NCBI RefSeq assembly: GCF_900109945.1
Contig: NZ_FOBX01000018.1
Coordinates: 93,652 to 157,651, forward strand
Length of the DNA stretch: 64,000 bases
Reading direction: 5' to 3'
DNA from: Bradyrhizobium sp. OK095
GTDB lineage: Bacteria > Pseudomonadota > Alphaproteobacteria > Rhizobiales > Xanthobacteraceae
This document shows positions 11,308-19,950 of the stretch, one piece after another; within the stretch, counting starts at the first letter, position 1; every line of letters starts with the position of its first letter. The notes beneath the pieces are model-generated. The model was not told the origin of the DNA. It did no database searches and saw only the letters and a list, made by a program, of their open reading frames with translations. The position numbers were made by a program, and so were the translations under genes.

Positions 11308-11318
11308 ATTTGTATAAC
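11301..11318. promoter_or_regulatory. Perfect palindromic operator of the toxin-antitoxin operon
   Basis: GTTATACA-TT-TGTATAAC: two perfect 8-bp arms with a 2-bp centre, 12 bp upstream of the antitoxin ATG and overlapping the candidate -10. AbrB/MazE-type antitoxins usually repress their own operon by binding such sites, so autoregulation is the simplest reading. Confidence 0.65.
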
Positions 11319-11330
11319 ATAGGTGTGACC

Positions 11331-11591
11331 ATGAATGCCTCCCCCAAGGACGTGAAGAGCGAATCCACCGTTCTTCAGGTGCGAAAGATCGGCAATTCCA
11401 TCGGCGTCATTCTGCCGAAGGAGTTGGCTGCGCGTCTCAATCTCAAGGAAGGCGATAAGCTGTTTCCGGTGGAGCAACCGGACGGCGGGTTCTTGCTGAC
11501 GCCCCATGATCCTGATTTCGAGAAGGCAATGGAAGTCGCGCGGCGAGGCATGAAGCGTTATCACAACGCCCTCGCTGAACTCGCCAAGTGA
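11331..11591 (+). CDS. AbrB/MazE-type antitoxin
   Basis: 86 residues. The N-terminal half holds a SpoVT/AbrB swapped-hairpin DNA-binding domain (about 15-60, with VRKIGNSIGVILPKE and LNLKEGDKL). The C-terminal part (about 60-86) is the likely toxin-binding tail. The start is ATG at 11331 after AGGTGTG; an upstream TTG in frame would place the operator inside the gene and is rejected. The stop overlaps the start of the toxin gene by 4 nt (GTGA), indicating translational coupling. It would neutralise the Doc toxin and repress the operon. Confidence 0.85.
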   Translation: MNASPKDVKSESTVLQVRKIGNSIGVILPKELAARLNLKEGDKLFPVEQPDGGFLLTPHDPDFEKAMEVARRGMKRYHNALAELAK

Positions 11592-11974
11592 GCGAGCTGT
11601 TCTGGCTGACGCGTCAAATGATCATTGCCATCCACGACGAACAGCTCGCTATCCACGGTGGTGCTAGCGGCCTTCGCGATGCGGGCACGCTCGGCTCCGC
11701 GCTTGATCGGCCAAAAAACAAATGGTCGTACGAGAACGCCGACCTCCCCGAATTGGCGGCGGCGCATGCCTTCGACATTGCGCGCAACCATCCATTCGTC
11801 GACGGCAACAAGCGCACGTCACTGCTCGCGCTGTACACGTTCCTCGGCGTCAACGGCATCGACTTCGCTGTGCCCGAGGCGGAAGCGGCAGCGATCATCC
11901 TCTCACTCGCCGCCGGTGAAGTCAGCGAGCAGAGCCTGACACGCTGGATTCGCGACAATCTGGATTCCGAATGA
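11588..11974 (+). CDS. doc: Doc-type (Fic fold) toxin
   Basis: 128 residues, the normal size of death-on-curing toxins. The Fic/Doc catalytic loop HPFVDGNKR is intact at 68-76. Phage P1 Doc inactivates EF-Tu by phosphorylation; the same activity here is inferred from the family. The GTG start lies within the last codons of the antitoxin. All key residues are present, so the toxin looks functional. Doc in P1 pairs with Phd; here the partner is an AbrB-fold protein. Confidence 0.87.
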   Translation: MSELFWLTRQMIIAIHDEQLAIHGGASGLRDAGTLGSALDRPKNKWSYENADLPELAAAHAFDIARNHPFVDGNKRTSLLALYTFLGVNGIDFAVPEAEAAAIILSLAAGEVSEQSLTRWIRDNLDSE

Positions 11975-12071
11975 GCTGATTTGCTGCAAAACCGCGTCTG
12001 CCTGCCGTTGCCCTGCCCGAAGGATTAAGGTATCCCAGCCCAAGAATTCGACTTTCGACTGGGGACAATCC

Positions 12072-12224
12072 ATGGCTGACCATAGCGAAGTGGCCTACAC
12101 CACTGCTGACGGCAACGACTATATTGCCCACGAGCAGACCTATGAGGGCTTCATCAAGCTGGTGAAGTACGGCACGGCCTCGGTTGCGCTCATCGTCATC
12201 CTGATGGCGATCTTCCTGACCTGA
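12072..12224 (+). CDS. aa3-type cytochrome c oxidase subunit IV
   Basis: A 50-residue protein with a soluble N-terminal half (MADHSEVAYTTADGNDYIAH) and a single C-terminal membrane helix (about 30-50). Size and pattern match the small bacterial subunit IV of aa3 oxidases, which packs against the catalytic core in the inner membrane. ATG at 12072 follows GGGGACAATCC. The catalytic subunit genes are not in the window. It lies just upstream of the transhydrogenase genes in the same direction. Confidence 0.8.
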   Translation: MADHSEVAYTTADGNDYIAHEQTYEGFIKLVKYGTASVALIVILMAIFLT

Positions 12225-12363
12225 TTGATCGCCTGCTGCATCCGCCAACGCCGGCGGCTGCTTATAAAATTTGCATACAAGCCGGTTCCAAAACCGGTAT
12301 CCAACGTTGCGGGAGTGACGCTAAGTTCGCGTGCGCGTTTTTGCCCGCGTCGCCGGAGGGCCT

Positions 12364-13491
12364 ATGAAGATCGCTGTTGCCAAGGAAATCGATCCGTCGG
12401 AGCCGCGCGTTGCTGCTTCGCCTGATACGGTGAAGAAGTTCAAGGCGCTGGGCGCCGAGATCGCCGTTGAGCCGGGCGCCGGCATCAAGTCGGGCCTGCC
12501 GGATTCCGAGTTCACCGCCGTGGGCGCCACCGTCAGCGCGGATGCGCTGAAGGACGCCGACATCATCATCAAGGTGAAGCGCCCCGAGGCCTCCGAGCTT
12601 TCGCAATACAAGCGCGGCGCGCTCGTCATTGCCATCATGGACCCCTATGGCAACGAGGCCGCGCTGAAGGCGATGGCCGATGCCGGCGTCTCCGCCTTCG
12701 CGATGGAATTGATGCCGCGCATCACGCGCGCGCAGGTGATGGACGTGCTGTCCTCGCAGGCCAACCTCGCCGGCTACCGCGCCGTGATCGAGGGCGCCGA
12801 GGCCTTCGGCCGCGCCTTCCCGATGATGATGACCGCGGCGGGCACCGTGCCCGCGGCGAAGGTGTTCGTGATGGGCGTCGGCGTCGCCGGCCTCCAGGCG
12901 ATCGCGACCGCGCGCCGGCTCGGCGCCGTCGTCACCGCGACCGACGTCCGGCCCGCGACCAAGGAGCAGGTGGAATCGCTCGGTGCGAAATTCCTCGCCG
13001 TCGAGGACGAGGAATTCAAGAACGCGCAGACCGCCGGCGGTTACGCCAAGGAAATGTCTAGGGAGTACCAGGCCAAGCAGGCAGCGCTCACCGCCGAGCA
13101 CATCAAGAAGCAGGACATCGTCATCACCACTGCGCTGATTCCGGGCCGGCCCGCGCCGAAGCTCGTCTCGGCCGAGATGGTCAAGTCGATGAAGCCGGGT
13201 TCGGTGCTGGTCGATCTCGCCGTCGAGCGCGGCGGCAATGTCGAGGGTGCAAGGCCGGGCGAAGTCGCCGAGGTCGATGGCATCAAGATCGTCGGCTACA
13301 CCAATGTCGCCGGCCGCGTCGCGGCCTCGGCCTCCAGCCTTTACGCGCGCAATTTGTTCAACTTCATCGAGACCATGGTCGACAAGACCAGCAAGGCGCT
13401 CGCGGTCAACTGGGACGATGAACTGGTCAAGGCGACCGCGCTGACCAGGGACGGCGCCGTCATTCACCCGAACTTCCAGCCGAAGGTTTAA
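12364..13491 (+). CDS. pntAA: NAD(P) transhydrogenase alpha subunit, part 1 (NAD-binding domain I)
   Basis: 375 residues. Transhydrogenase uses the proton gradient to reduce NADP with NADH, supplying NADPH. This subunit is the peripheral NAD(H)-binding domain, with the Rossmann motif GVGVAG at 171-176 and close similarity to alanine dehydrogenase-like folds. ATG at 12364 has GGAGGG just upstream; an in-frame GTG at 12331 is less likely. It is followed after 11 bp by pntAB, and all three genes form one operon. The alpha subunit is split into two polypeptides, as is usual in alphaproteobacteria. Confidence 0.95.
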   Translation: MKIAVAKEIDPSEPRVAASPDTVKKFKALGAEIAVEPGAGIKSGLPDSEFTAVGATVSADALKDADIIIKVKRPEASELSQYKRGALVIAIMDPYGNEAALKAMADAGVSAFAMELMPRITRAQVMDVLSSQANLAGYRAVIEGAEAFGRAFPMMMTAAGTVPAAKVFVMGVGVAGLQAIATARRLGAVVTATDVRPATKEQVESLGAKFLAVEDEEFKNAQTAGGYAKEMSREYQAKQAALTAEHIKKQDIVITTALIPGRPAPKLVSAEMVKSMKPGSVLVDLAVERGGNVEGARPGEVAEVDGIKIVGYTNVAGRVAASASSLYARNLFNFIETMVDKTSKALAVNWDDELVKATALTRDGAVIHPNFQPKV

Positions 13492-13502
13492 GGAGAGCCG
13501 CC

Positions 13503-13820
13503 ATGGAGCATGTTGCACAGGTCGTCGATCCCTTCGTCTTCCGGTTGTCGATTTTCGTACTGGCCGTTTTCGTCGGCTATTTCGTGGTGTGGTCGGTGAC
13601 CCCCGCGCTGCATACGCCGCTGATGAGCGTGACCAACGCGATCTCCTCGGTGATCGTGGTCGGCGCACTGCTGGCAGGCGGCGTCGCCAATGTTTCGAGC
13701 GGCTCGGGCTGGGCACGCGCCTTCGGTTTCGTCGCGCTGATCTTTGCCTGCATCAATATCTTCGGCGGCTTCCTTGTCACCCAGCGCATGCTGGCGATGT
13801 ACAAGAAGAAGTCGAAGTAA
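13503..13820 (+). CDS. pntAB: NAD(P) transhydrogenase alpha subunit, part 2 (membrane)
   Basis: 105 residues forming the small membrane half of the alpha subunit, with about three hydrophobic segments (roughly 16-38, 45-65, 72-95). It helps form the proton channel with PntB. ATG at 13503 follows AGGAGAGCC closely. Second gene of the pntAA-pntAB-pntB operon. Confidence 0.92.
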   Translation: MEHVAQVVDPFVFRLSIFVLAVFVGYFVVWSVTPALHTPLMSVTNAISSVIVVGALLAGGVANVSSGSGWARAFGFVALIFACINIFGGFLVTQRMLAMYKKKSK

Positions 13821-13859
13821 GCGGCCACCTCGGGCTGATGGGATCAATGGGGACCTGAG

Positions 13860-15260
13860 ATGAGCGCCAACCTCTCTGCATTTTTGTATCTCGTGGCGGG
13901 AGTGCTGTTCATCCTGTCGCTGCGCGGGCTGTCGAGCCCGGCTTCGTCGCGCCAGGGCAATTTGTTCGGCATGATCGGCATGGCGATCGCGGTCGCCACC
14001 ACGCTCGCCAACCATCCGCCGGCAGACGGCCTCGCCTGGCTGCTCGTCATTCTCGGCATCGCTATCGGCGGCTCTATCGGCGCGGTCGTCGCGCGACGGG
14101 TGCCGATGACCTCGATGCCGGAACTGGTCGCCGCCTTCCACTCGCTTGTCGGCATGGCCGCGGTGCTGGTCGCCGCCGGCGCGTTCTACGCGCCCGAGGC
14201 CTTCGACATCGGCACGCCCGGCAACATCCATCCGCAGAGCCTTGTCGAAATGTCGCTCGGCGTCGCCATCGGCGCGCTGACCTTCACCGGCTCGGTGATC
14301 GCGTTCCTGAAGCTGTCCGCGCGGATGAGCGGCGCGCCGATCATCCTGCCGTTCCGCCACATCATCAACGTTGCGCTGGCGATCGCGCTCGTCGTCTTCA
14401 TCGTCGGTCTCGTGATGTCGGGCAGCGCGCTCGACTTCTGGCTGATCGTCATGATCGCGCTGGCGCTCGGCGTGCTCATGATCATCCCGATCGGCGGCGC
14501 CGACATGCCGGTCGTGATCTCGATGCTGAACTCGTATTCGGGCTGGGCCGCGGCCGGCATCGGCTTCACGCTCGGCAACTCCGCGCTGATCATCACCGGC
14601 GCGCTGGTCGGTTCATCCGGCGCGATCCTGTCCTACATTATGTGCCACGCGATGAACCGGTCCTTCATCTCGGTCATCCTCGGCGGCTTCGGCGGCGAGA
14701 CCGCGGCGGCCGGCGGCGGCAGCAGCGGCGAGCAGAAGCCGGTGAAGCTCGGCTCGGCCGACGATGCCGCCTTCATCATGAAGAACGCCCAGAAGGTCAT
14801 CATCGTGCCCGGCTACGGCATGGCGGTGGCGCAGGCCCAGCATGCGCTGCGCGAAATGGGCGACATCCTGAAGAAGGAAGGCGTCGAGGTGAAATACGCC
14901 ATTCACCCGGTCGCCGGCCGCATGCCCGGCCACATGAACGTGCTGCTGGCTGAGGCCAACGTGCCCTATGACGAGGTGTTCGAGCTCGAGGACATCAACT
15001 CCGAATTCGCGCAGGCCGATATCGCCTTCGTGATCGGCGCCAACGACGTCACCAACCCGGCGGCCGAAGACGACAAGACCTCGCCGATCTACGGCATGCC
15101 GGTGCTCCAGGTCTGGAAGGCCGGTACCGTCATGTTCATCAAGCGCTCGCTCGCCTCTGGCTACGCCGGCATCGACAATCCGCTGTTCTATCGCGACAAC
15201 ACCATGATGCTGCTCGGCGACGCCAAGAAGGTCACCGAGAGCATCGTCAAGGCGATGTAG
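13860..15260 (+). CDS. pntB: NAD(P) transhydrogenase beta subunit
   Basis: 466 residues. The N-terminal 280 or so residues contain about nine hydrophobic helices forming most of the proton path. The C-terminal domain (about 290-466) binds NADP(H), with VIIVPGYGMAVAQAQ and later GANDVTNPAA and GYAGIDNPLF motifs typical of domain III. It completes the transhydrogenase with PntAA and PntAB. 39 bp separate it from pntAB. Confidence 0.95.
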   Translation: MSANLSAFLYLVAGVLFILSLRGLSSPASSRQGNLFGMIGMAIAVATTLANHPPADGLAWLLVILGIAIGGSIGAVVARRVPMTSMPELVAAFHSLVGMAAVLVAAGAFYAPEAFDIGTPGNIHPQSLVEMSLGVAIGALTFTGSVIAFLKLSARMSGAPIILPFRHIINVALAIALVVFIVGLVMSGSALDFWLIVMIALALGVLMIIPIGGADMPVVISMLNSYSGWAAAGIGFTLGNSALIITGALVGSSGAILSYIMCHAMNRSFISVILGGFGGETAAAGGGSSGEQKPVKLGSADDAAFIMKNAQKVIIVPGYGMAVAQAQHALREMGDILKKEGVEVKYAIHPVAGRMPGHMNVLLAEANVPYDEVFELEDINSEFAQADIAFVIGANDVTNPAAEDDKTSPIYGMPVLQVWKAGTVMFIKRSLASGYAGIDNPLFYRDNTMMLLGDAKKVTESIVKAM

Positions 15261-15281
15261 CGCCGGAGAGCCGGCGCAACG

Positions 15282-16082
15282 ATGACATTCCTGAAATGGA
15301 TCGCCATCGTCGTTGCCGCCGGCTATTGCGCCGGTCTCGTCCTGCTTTTCGTGAAGCAGCGTGCCATGCTGTTTCCGATCCCGACCACTGAGCGCACCGC
15401 GCCCGCCGCGGCGGGATTTCCGCAGGCCGAGGAACACGTCCTCACGACATCGGACGGCGAGAAGGTCATCGTCTGGCACGTGCCGGCAAAGCCCGGCCAT
15501 GCGGTGGTGCTGTTCTTCCACGGCAACGGCGATTTCCTTGCAGGGCGCGTCAGCCGCTTCAAGGGTATCACGGCCGACGGCACGGGCCTCATCGCGCTGT
15601 CCTATCGCGGCTACGCCGGCTCGACCGGCGCGCCGAGCGAGCAGGGCCTGTTGCAGGACGCCGCGGCCGCTTACGCCTTTGCGACAGAGCGCTATGACCC
15701 CCGGCGTATCGTCGCCTGGGGCTTCTCGCTCGGGACTGGCGTTGCAGTCGCCGTCGCCTCCCAGCAACCGGTCGGCAAGCTGATTCTGGAAGCTCCCTAC
15801 ACGTCGACGGTCGACGTTGCCGCTTCGCTCTTTCGCTTCATTCCGATTCGCCTCCTGATGCGCGACCAGTTTCACTCCGACGAGCGGATTGCGCGCGTTG
15901 CAGTGCCGCTGCTGATCATGCACGGCACGAATGATCCGGCTATTCCCATCACGTTCGGCGAACGCCTGTTTGCTCTTGCGCAAGAACCGAAGAAGCTGGT
16001 GCGGTTTCCCGGCGGAGGCCACGAAAATCTCGATGATTTCGGGGCTTTGGAGACCGCGCGAAACTTCATCAATGGGTCCTGA
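15282..16082 (+). CDS. Membrane-anchored alpha/beta hydrolase, BEM46-like
   Basis: 266 residues. An N-terminal membrane helix (about 5-24) is followed by an alpha/beta hydrolase fold. Visible elements are FFHGNGDF (oxyanion region), WGFSLGTGVA (nucleophile elbow GFSLG), HGTNDPAIP (acid) and GGGHENL (catalytic His). The substrate is unknown; relatives are called BEM46-like serine hydrolases. It starts 21 bp after pntB and may be cotranscribed with it, though no functional link is known. Confidence 0.82.
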   Translation: MTFLKWIAIVVAAGYCAGLVLLFVKQRAMLFPIPTTERTAPAAAGFPQAEEHVLTTSDGEKVIVWHVPAKPGHAVVLFFHGNGDFLAGRVSRFKGITADGTGLIALSYRGYAGSTGAPSEQGLLQDAAAAYAFATERYDPRRIVAWGFSLGTGVAVAVASQQPVGKLILEAPYTSTVDVAASLFRFIPIRLLMRDQFHSDERIARVAVPLLIMHGTNDPAIPITFGERLFALAQEPKKLVRFPGGGHENLDDFGALETARNFINGS

Positions 16083-16142
16083 GGGCTGACGGGCGCGATC
16101 TTCTCGCGCATAATCGGTCTCCCAGTTGAAGGAATCGCCTGC

Positions 16143-17240
16143 ATGAGCGCACACGGACCGATGCCGCGGTCGTCATGGATCTTCCCCGCTCTGGCGGTGC
16201 TGCTGTTCCTGATCGTCACTGCGACCGGCTATGGCTTCACCCTGTCGGCCGGCGGCGCCGCCTTTGCGGTCGTCCTGCTGGTGATCCTGTTCGGCACCGT
16301 GTTCGCGGCCGTTCATCATTCCGAGGTGATCGCCGAGCGGATCGGCGAGCCTTACGGCACGCTGCTGCTGACGCTCGCGGTCACCATCATCGAGGTTGCG
16401 CTGATCACCACGATCATGCTCGGCGACAAGCCGGCGCCGGAGCTCGCGCGCGACACCGTGTTCTCGGTCGTGATGATCGTCTGCAACGGCCTCGTCGGCA
16501 TTTGCGTGTTCATCGGCGGCATGCGCTACCGCGAGCAGGGCTTTCAGGTCTCGGGCGCCAATGTCTATCTCAGCGTGCTGATTGCAATGGCGACCCTCAC
16601 GCTGATCATGCCCAACTACACGCTGACGACGCCGGGCCCGTTCTTTTCGGCGCTTCAGCTCGGCTTCGTCGACCTCGTGACGATCGTGCTCTACGGCGTG
16701 TTCCTCTACACCCAGACTGTCCTGCACAAGGACTATTTCGTCCACGAGAGGGCGGATGGCGAGGGCGGGGAGACGCATTTGTCCGGCAAGATGCTGGTGC
16801 TCAGCATCGTTTTGCTGCTGATCTCGCTGCTGGCCGTGGTTCTCCTCGCCAAGAAGTTCTCGCTGGTGGTCGATGCCGTCGCGGTCAGGATCGGCGCCCC
16901 GCCGGCGTTTGCGGGCCTTCTGGTCGCGCTCCTGATCCTCCTGCCGGAGGGTGTCTCGGCAGTCGCGGCCGCCCGCAAGAACGACCTCCAGAAGAGCATC
17001 AATTTGGCGCTCGGTTCGTCGCTTGCCACCATCGGCCTGACCATTCCGGCGGTCGGGCTCGCCACCTATGCGTTCGACCAGCCGCTCGTGCTCGGCCTCA
17101 ATCCCCAGAACACGGCGCTATTGGTCCTGACATTCTTGCTGAGCATGCTGACCTTCGGCACGGGCAGGACCAATGTCCTGTTCGGGCTGGTCCATATGGT
17201 GGTATTTGCTGTCTACGTGTTCATGGTTTTCGTGCCCTGA
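16143..17240 (+). CDS. chaA: Ca2+/H+ antiporter of the ChaA/CaCA family
   Basis: 365 residues with about eleven hydrophobic segments. Two related acidic motifs, one near EVIAERIGEPYGTLLLTLAV and one near LLPEGVSAVAAARKNDLQKS, match the two alpha-repeats of cation/proton exchangers. It would export Ca2+ (or Na+/K+) in exchange for protons across the inner membrane; ion preference cannot be read from sequence. A 23-bp gap separates it from the cupin gene. Confidence 0.85.
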   Translation: MSAHGPMPRSSWIFPALAVLLFLIVTATGYGFTLSAGGAAFAVVLLVILFGTVFAAVHHSEVIAERIGEPYGTLLLTLAVTIIEVALITTIMLGDKPAPELARDTVFSVVMIVCNGLVGICVFIGGMRYREQGFQVSGANVYLSVLIAMATLTLIMPNYTLTTPGPFFSALQLGFVDLVTIVLYGVFLYTQTVLHKDYFVHERADGEGGETHLSGKMLVLSIVLLLISLLAVVLLAKKFSLVVDAVAVRIGAPPAFAGLLVALLILLPEGVSAVAAARKNDLQKSINLALGSSLATIGLTIPAVGLATYAFDQPLVLGLNPQNTALLVLTFLLSMLTFGTGRTNVLFGLVHMVVFAVYVFMVFVP

Positions 17241-17263
17241 AGCAATTCCCCAGGAGAGTTCCG

Positions 17264-17548
17264 ATGCTTGCCGCCAAGTCCGAGGTCCAGATCGACAACG
17301 ACGAGGTCCGGGTGACCGAATGGCGGCTCGCCCCGGGCAGCGCGACCGGGCATCACACCCATGGCATGGACTATGTCATCGTTCCCGTCGTTGCCGGCGA
17401 AATGACCATCGTGGCGCCCAATGGGGAGCGTTCCAAGGCGCAGCTCGCGGCCGGAAAATCTTACTTCCGCAAGACCGGCGTCCAACACGACGTACTTAAC
17501 GAAACCTCAACCGAGATCGTGTTCCTTGAGATCGAGCTGAAGCCGTAA
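17264..17548 (+). CDS. Small single-domain cupin protein
   Basis: 94 residues. It has a cupin motif 1-like stretch GSATGHHTHGMDYVIVPVVAGE with two His and an acidic residue, and a weaker motif 2 at HDVLNETSTEIVFLEIELK. This suggests a metal-binding beta-barrel, either a small enzyme or a sensor. ATG at 17264 follows CAGGAGAG. It probably follows chaA in one transcript. Substrate unknown. Confidence 0.78.
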   Translation: MLAAKSEVQIDNDEVRVTEWRLAPGSATGHHTHGMDYVIVPVVAGEMTIVAPNGERSKAQLAAGKSYFRKTGVQHDVLNETSTEIVFLEIELKP

Positions 17549-17641
17549 TGCACGCGTAACCTTTGCCATCGATCCGTCGCAGTTGATCCCTTACAATGCC
17601 CCAAAGTTCCCGCATCTGATCGCGCGGGGAGTGGCCGAGAA

Positions 17642-18583
17642 ATGCTGAAATACCTCGCTAAAATCTCGATGGATATCTTACCCTCGGTGCTCGCAACGAT
17701 CATCGGGGCCTACATCGTTAACCACTACATCAACGCCAAGCCGGCGGCTGATACCCCTGCGGCTATCGTTGCGCCTGCCGAGGCCGGCAAGAATGGCAAG
17801 CCTGCCGACACCGCCAGCCTTCCCGCTCCTGGCGTCAAGGCCAAGGGCGTCTCAGAGAAGAACGTGATCGAGAAGGCGGCGGTCGAGAAGCCTGCCGACA
17901 AGTCCGAGACCAAGACTGCTGACACCAAGACTGCGGACATCAAGGCTGCGGACACCAAGGCTGCGGACGTTGCTCCCTCCGACACTGCTTCGCACGGCCG
18001 CGCCCCGGCACGTGAGAAGGCGGCCGCCAAGTCGACCCCGGCTCCCACCGCTCCGGTGGTTGAAGCCAATTCGGCGCCGGCTGCTGCATCCCAGGCCGCG
18101 ACCCCCGACGCCAACGATCTGGCGCGCGCCGCCATCGAGCGCCTTCGTAAGTCGCCTGAGGGCAAAGCTGCCGAAAAGGCAGCCGAGGCCAAATCTACCG
18201 AGACCAAGCCGGTCGAGCGGACCCCTGAGCCCGTGATGCGCGAAGCCGTCCGCATCCCCGAGGCCCCGCGAATCGTCACGACCGAGCCGTCCACGGTGCG
18301 TCCGCTGCCGCCGCCGATCACTGTGTCGACGCCCGCACCGGAGGCCTATGGCAATGGCGGCTCGTCGCCGTCCTACACGGCCTCGGTCGGCAACGACGAC
18401 CCGAATCGGATGACGCCACCGGCTGACATTCCCGTGCCGGTGATCGCGCCGCCGCTCGACCTGCGCGCCGATGCTGGTGCAACCATGCCGCGGCCGAAGA
18501 AGACCAACGTCGCGGACGAGATGCTGTCGGGCATGAAGTCGATGTTCCACTCCGTCCTGCCGAAGAGCTCCACCCCCGACTAA
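17642..18583 (+). CDS. Hypothetical membrane-anchored Ala/Pro/Lys-rich protein
   Basis: 313 residues, not assigned to a family. An N-terminal hydrophobic helix (about 10-30) is followed by a long low-complexity Ala/Pro/Lys/Glu-rich segment likely to be disordered. A run of TKTAD/IKAAD pentapeptides lies near residues 95-112, encoded by a 15-bp tandem repeat. The last 80 residues are Pro-rich with no recognisable fold. It may act as a spacer or anchor at the inner membrane. It is convergent with the TPR lipoprotein gene. Confidence 0.6.
   Translation: MLKYLAKISMDILPSVLATIIGAYIVNHYINAKPAADTPAAIVAPAEAGKNGKPADTASLPAPGVKAKGVSEKNVIEKAAVEKPADKSETKTADTKTADIKAADTKAADVAPSDTASHGRAPAREKAAAKSTPAPTAPVVEANSAPAAASQAATPDANDLARAAIERLRKSPEGKAAEKAAEAKSTETKPVERTPEPVMREAVRIPEAPRIVTTEPSTVRPLPPPITVSTPAPEAYGNGGSSPSYTASVGNDDPNRMTPPADIPVPVIAPPLDLRADAGATMPRPKKTNVADEMLSGMKSMFHSVLPKSSTPD
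17918..17966 (+). repeat. 15-bp in-frame tandem repeat
   Basis: About three to four degenerate copies of ACCAAGACTGCGGAC-like units encode repeated T/I-K-T/A-A-D pentapeptides inside the low-complexity protein. Such repeats can change copy number by slippage. Confidence 0.6.
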
Positions 18584-18595
18584 GGCGGCGGCCCC

Positions 18596-19219
18596 TCAGC
18601 CGCCGACGCGGGCGAGGCCGCTGCGGGCGGCATCGTCGCGTGGACGCAGAGCGACCGCCTTGTTGTAGGAGGCTGCCGCCTTGGCCTTGTCGCCCAGCCG
18701 TTCATAAGCCTGTCCCCGCGCAGTCCAGACCTGAGCATTGTGCGGATCGGCTTCGGAGGCCTCATCGAGATCGGCCGCCGCTTCCTTGATCTTGCCGAGA
18801 GCGAGATAGCTGGTGGCGCGGCCGAGCAGCGGCTCGACCTTTTGCGGATTGAGCCCGTTGGCAGCGCTGAAATCGGCGACCGCGAAATCGTGCTCGTTGT
18901 TGCCTTGGTAGATCAGCGCGCGGCCATAGAGCGCCTGCGCATTGTAAGGATCGAGCCCGACGGCGCGATTGAACTCGTCCAGCGCGGCGGCCGTCTCGCC
19001 TGACTTGGCCAGGGCTTGGGCCTTTGCGGTGTGGGCCTGGGCTTCGGTGACGTTACCGGCGCTGACCGCGCTCTCCGCGGCGGCGGCTGCCTTGGGCGCC
19101 TCCTGCGGCTTGTCCTTCTCCGGCATCAGGGAGCCCAGGTCGAAGGAGCAGCCGCATAGCGCAATCCCCATTAAACCGAGCGCGAGCGGCTGACGCCAGA
19201 TCCGGCGTAGTTGCGCCAT
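18596..19219 (-). CDS. TPR-containing lipoprotein
   Basis: About 207 residues. A basic start and hydrophobic stretch end in LCGC, a lipobox-like site with Cys24 as the lipidated residue. Residues about 70-205 form four tetratricopeptide units (for example AQALAKSGETAAALDEFNRAVGLDPYNAQALYGRALIYQG). It resembles TPR lipoproteins that organise envelope or pilus complexes, but no partner genes are here. I chose ATG at 19219 because it gives the better signal peptide; an ATG at 19246 is also in frame. Confidence 0.75.
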   Translation of the reverse strand: MAQLRRIWRQPLALGLMGIALCGCSFDLGSLMPEKDKPQEAPKAAAAAESAVSAGNVTEAQAHTAKAQALAKSGETAAALDEFNRAVGLDPYNAQALYGRALIYQGNNEHDFAVADFSAANGLNPQKVEPLLGRATSYLALGKIKEAAADLDEASEADPHNAQVWTARGQAYERLGDKAKAAASYNKAVALRPRDDAARSGLARVGG

Positions 19220-19316
19220 GCTGCGCTCAGGGAAAGGGGAGGCCATCTACGGTTCGCTCGCGCTGGTGCCGCATGGTAGTGCCCCGTCCCAGAAAGGCAC
19301 CGCTCACAAAACAATA

Positions 19317-19337
19317 ACGCGGGCCAAGGGCCCGCGT
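19317..19337 (-). terminator. Intrinsic terminator of rpsU
   Basis: ACGCGGGCC-AAG-GGCCCGCGT, a perfect 9-bp stem, lies 33 nt beyond the rpsU stop. Read on the minus strand it is followed by TTATTGTTTTG, a T-rich tract. Confidence 0.75.
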
Positions 19338-19370
19338 CATCGAAAACTCAGTCTTGCAAGTCCGGCAAAA

Positions 19371-19685
19371 TCAGCGCGGTCCGCGCGGACCTGCACCTGC
19401 ACCAGCTCCTGCGCCCGGACCACCACGGCCGCCGCGATCACCACCGGGGCCGGCGCCGAACACCGGCTTCGGCTTCATCGGCAGCAGACCTTCGCGCTGC
19501 AGCTTCTTGCGGGCCAGCTTGCGCGCGCGGCGCACGGCTTCGGCCTTTTCGCGGGCCTTCTTCTCGGAGGGCTTTTCGTAATGACCGCGGAGCTTCATCT
19601 CGCGGAAAATTCCCTCGCGCTGCATCTTCTTCTTCAGCGCCTTGAGGGCTTGGTCGACATTGTTATCGCGAACGAGAACCTGCAC
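19371..19685 (-). CDS. rpsU: 30S ribosomal protein S21 with Gly-rich tail
   Basis: 104 residues. The first 70 or so match S21 (MQVLVRDNNVDQALKALKKK, then a basic helical region), a small-subunit protein that assists initiation. The last 30 residues are an added low-complexity Gly/Ala/Arg tail. The start is GTG at 19685, with AGAGGA about 8 nt upstream. A strong terminator lies downstream, so the gene is monocistronic. Confidence 0.93.
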   Translation of the reverse strand: MQVLVRDNNVDQALKALKKKMQREGIFREMKLRGHYEKPSEKKAREKAEAVRRARKLARKKLQREGLLPMKPKPVFGAGPGGDRGGRGGPGAGAGAGAGPRGPR

Positions 19686-19950
19686 GCGGCATCCTCTTCA
19701 GTGGATCGGATTTGAATTCTGGTAAGACAAAGGGGATGGCGAAAACGCGCAAGCCCTTAACCTTGAGGGCGCGGATGTATCAGACAAACCCAGACATGTC
19801 CACCTGTGAAGCGGGCTTTCGGGCCAAGTTACGCCATTAAATGGGGTGAAAAACCCACTGTACGGACGCAATTTGGGTGATTTGGCGCTAAAAGGCGGGC
19901 CGTTTTCCGGAAAGTTGATCCGGAGAGACTTGAATCAGGGGAGACGCCAC

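Noticed and set aside
16175..17235. Long frame running through chaA before the cupin gene
   Set aside because: Only the part from 17264 has a domain, a ribosome site and normal composition. The rest is the shifted frame of chaA.
19920..19938. TTGATCCGG upstream of aqpZ, a half-match to a FixK box
   Set aside because: The second half-site (CAA at the right spacing) is missing.
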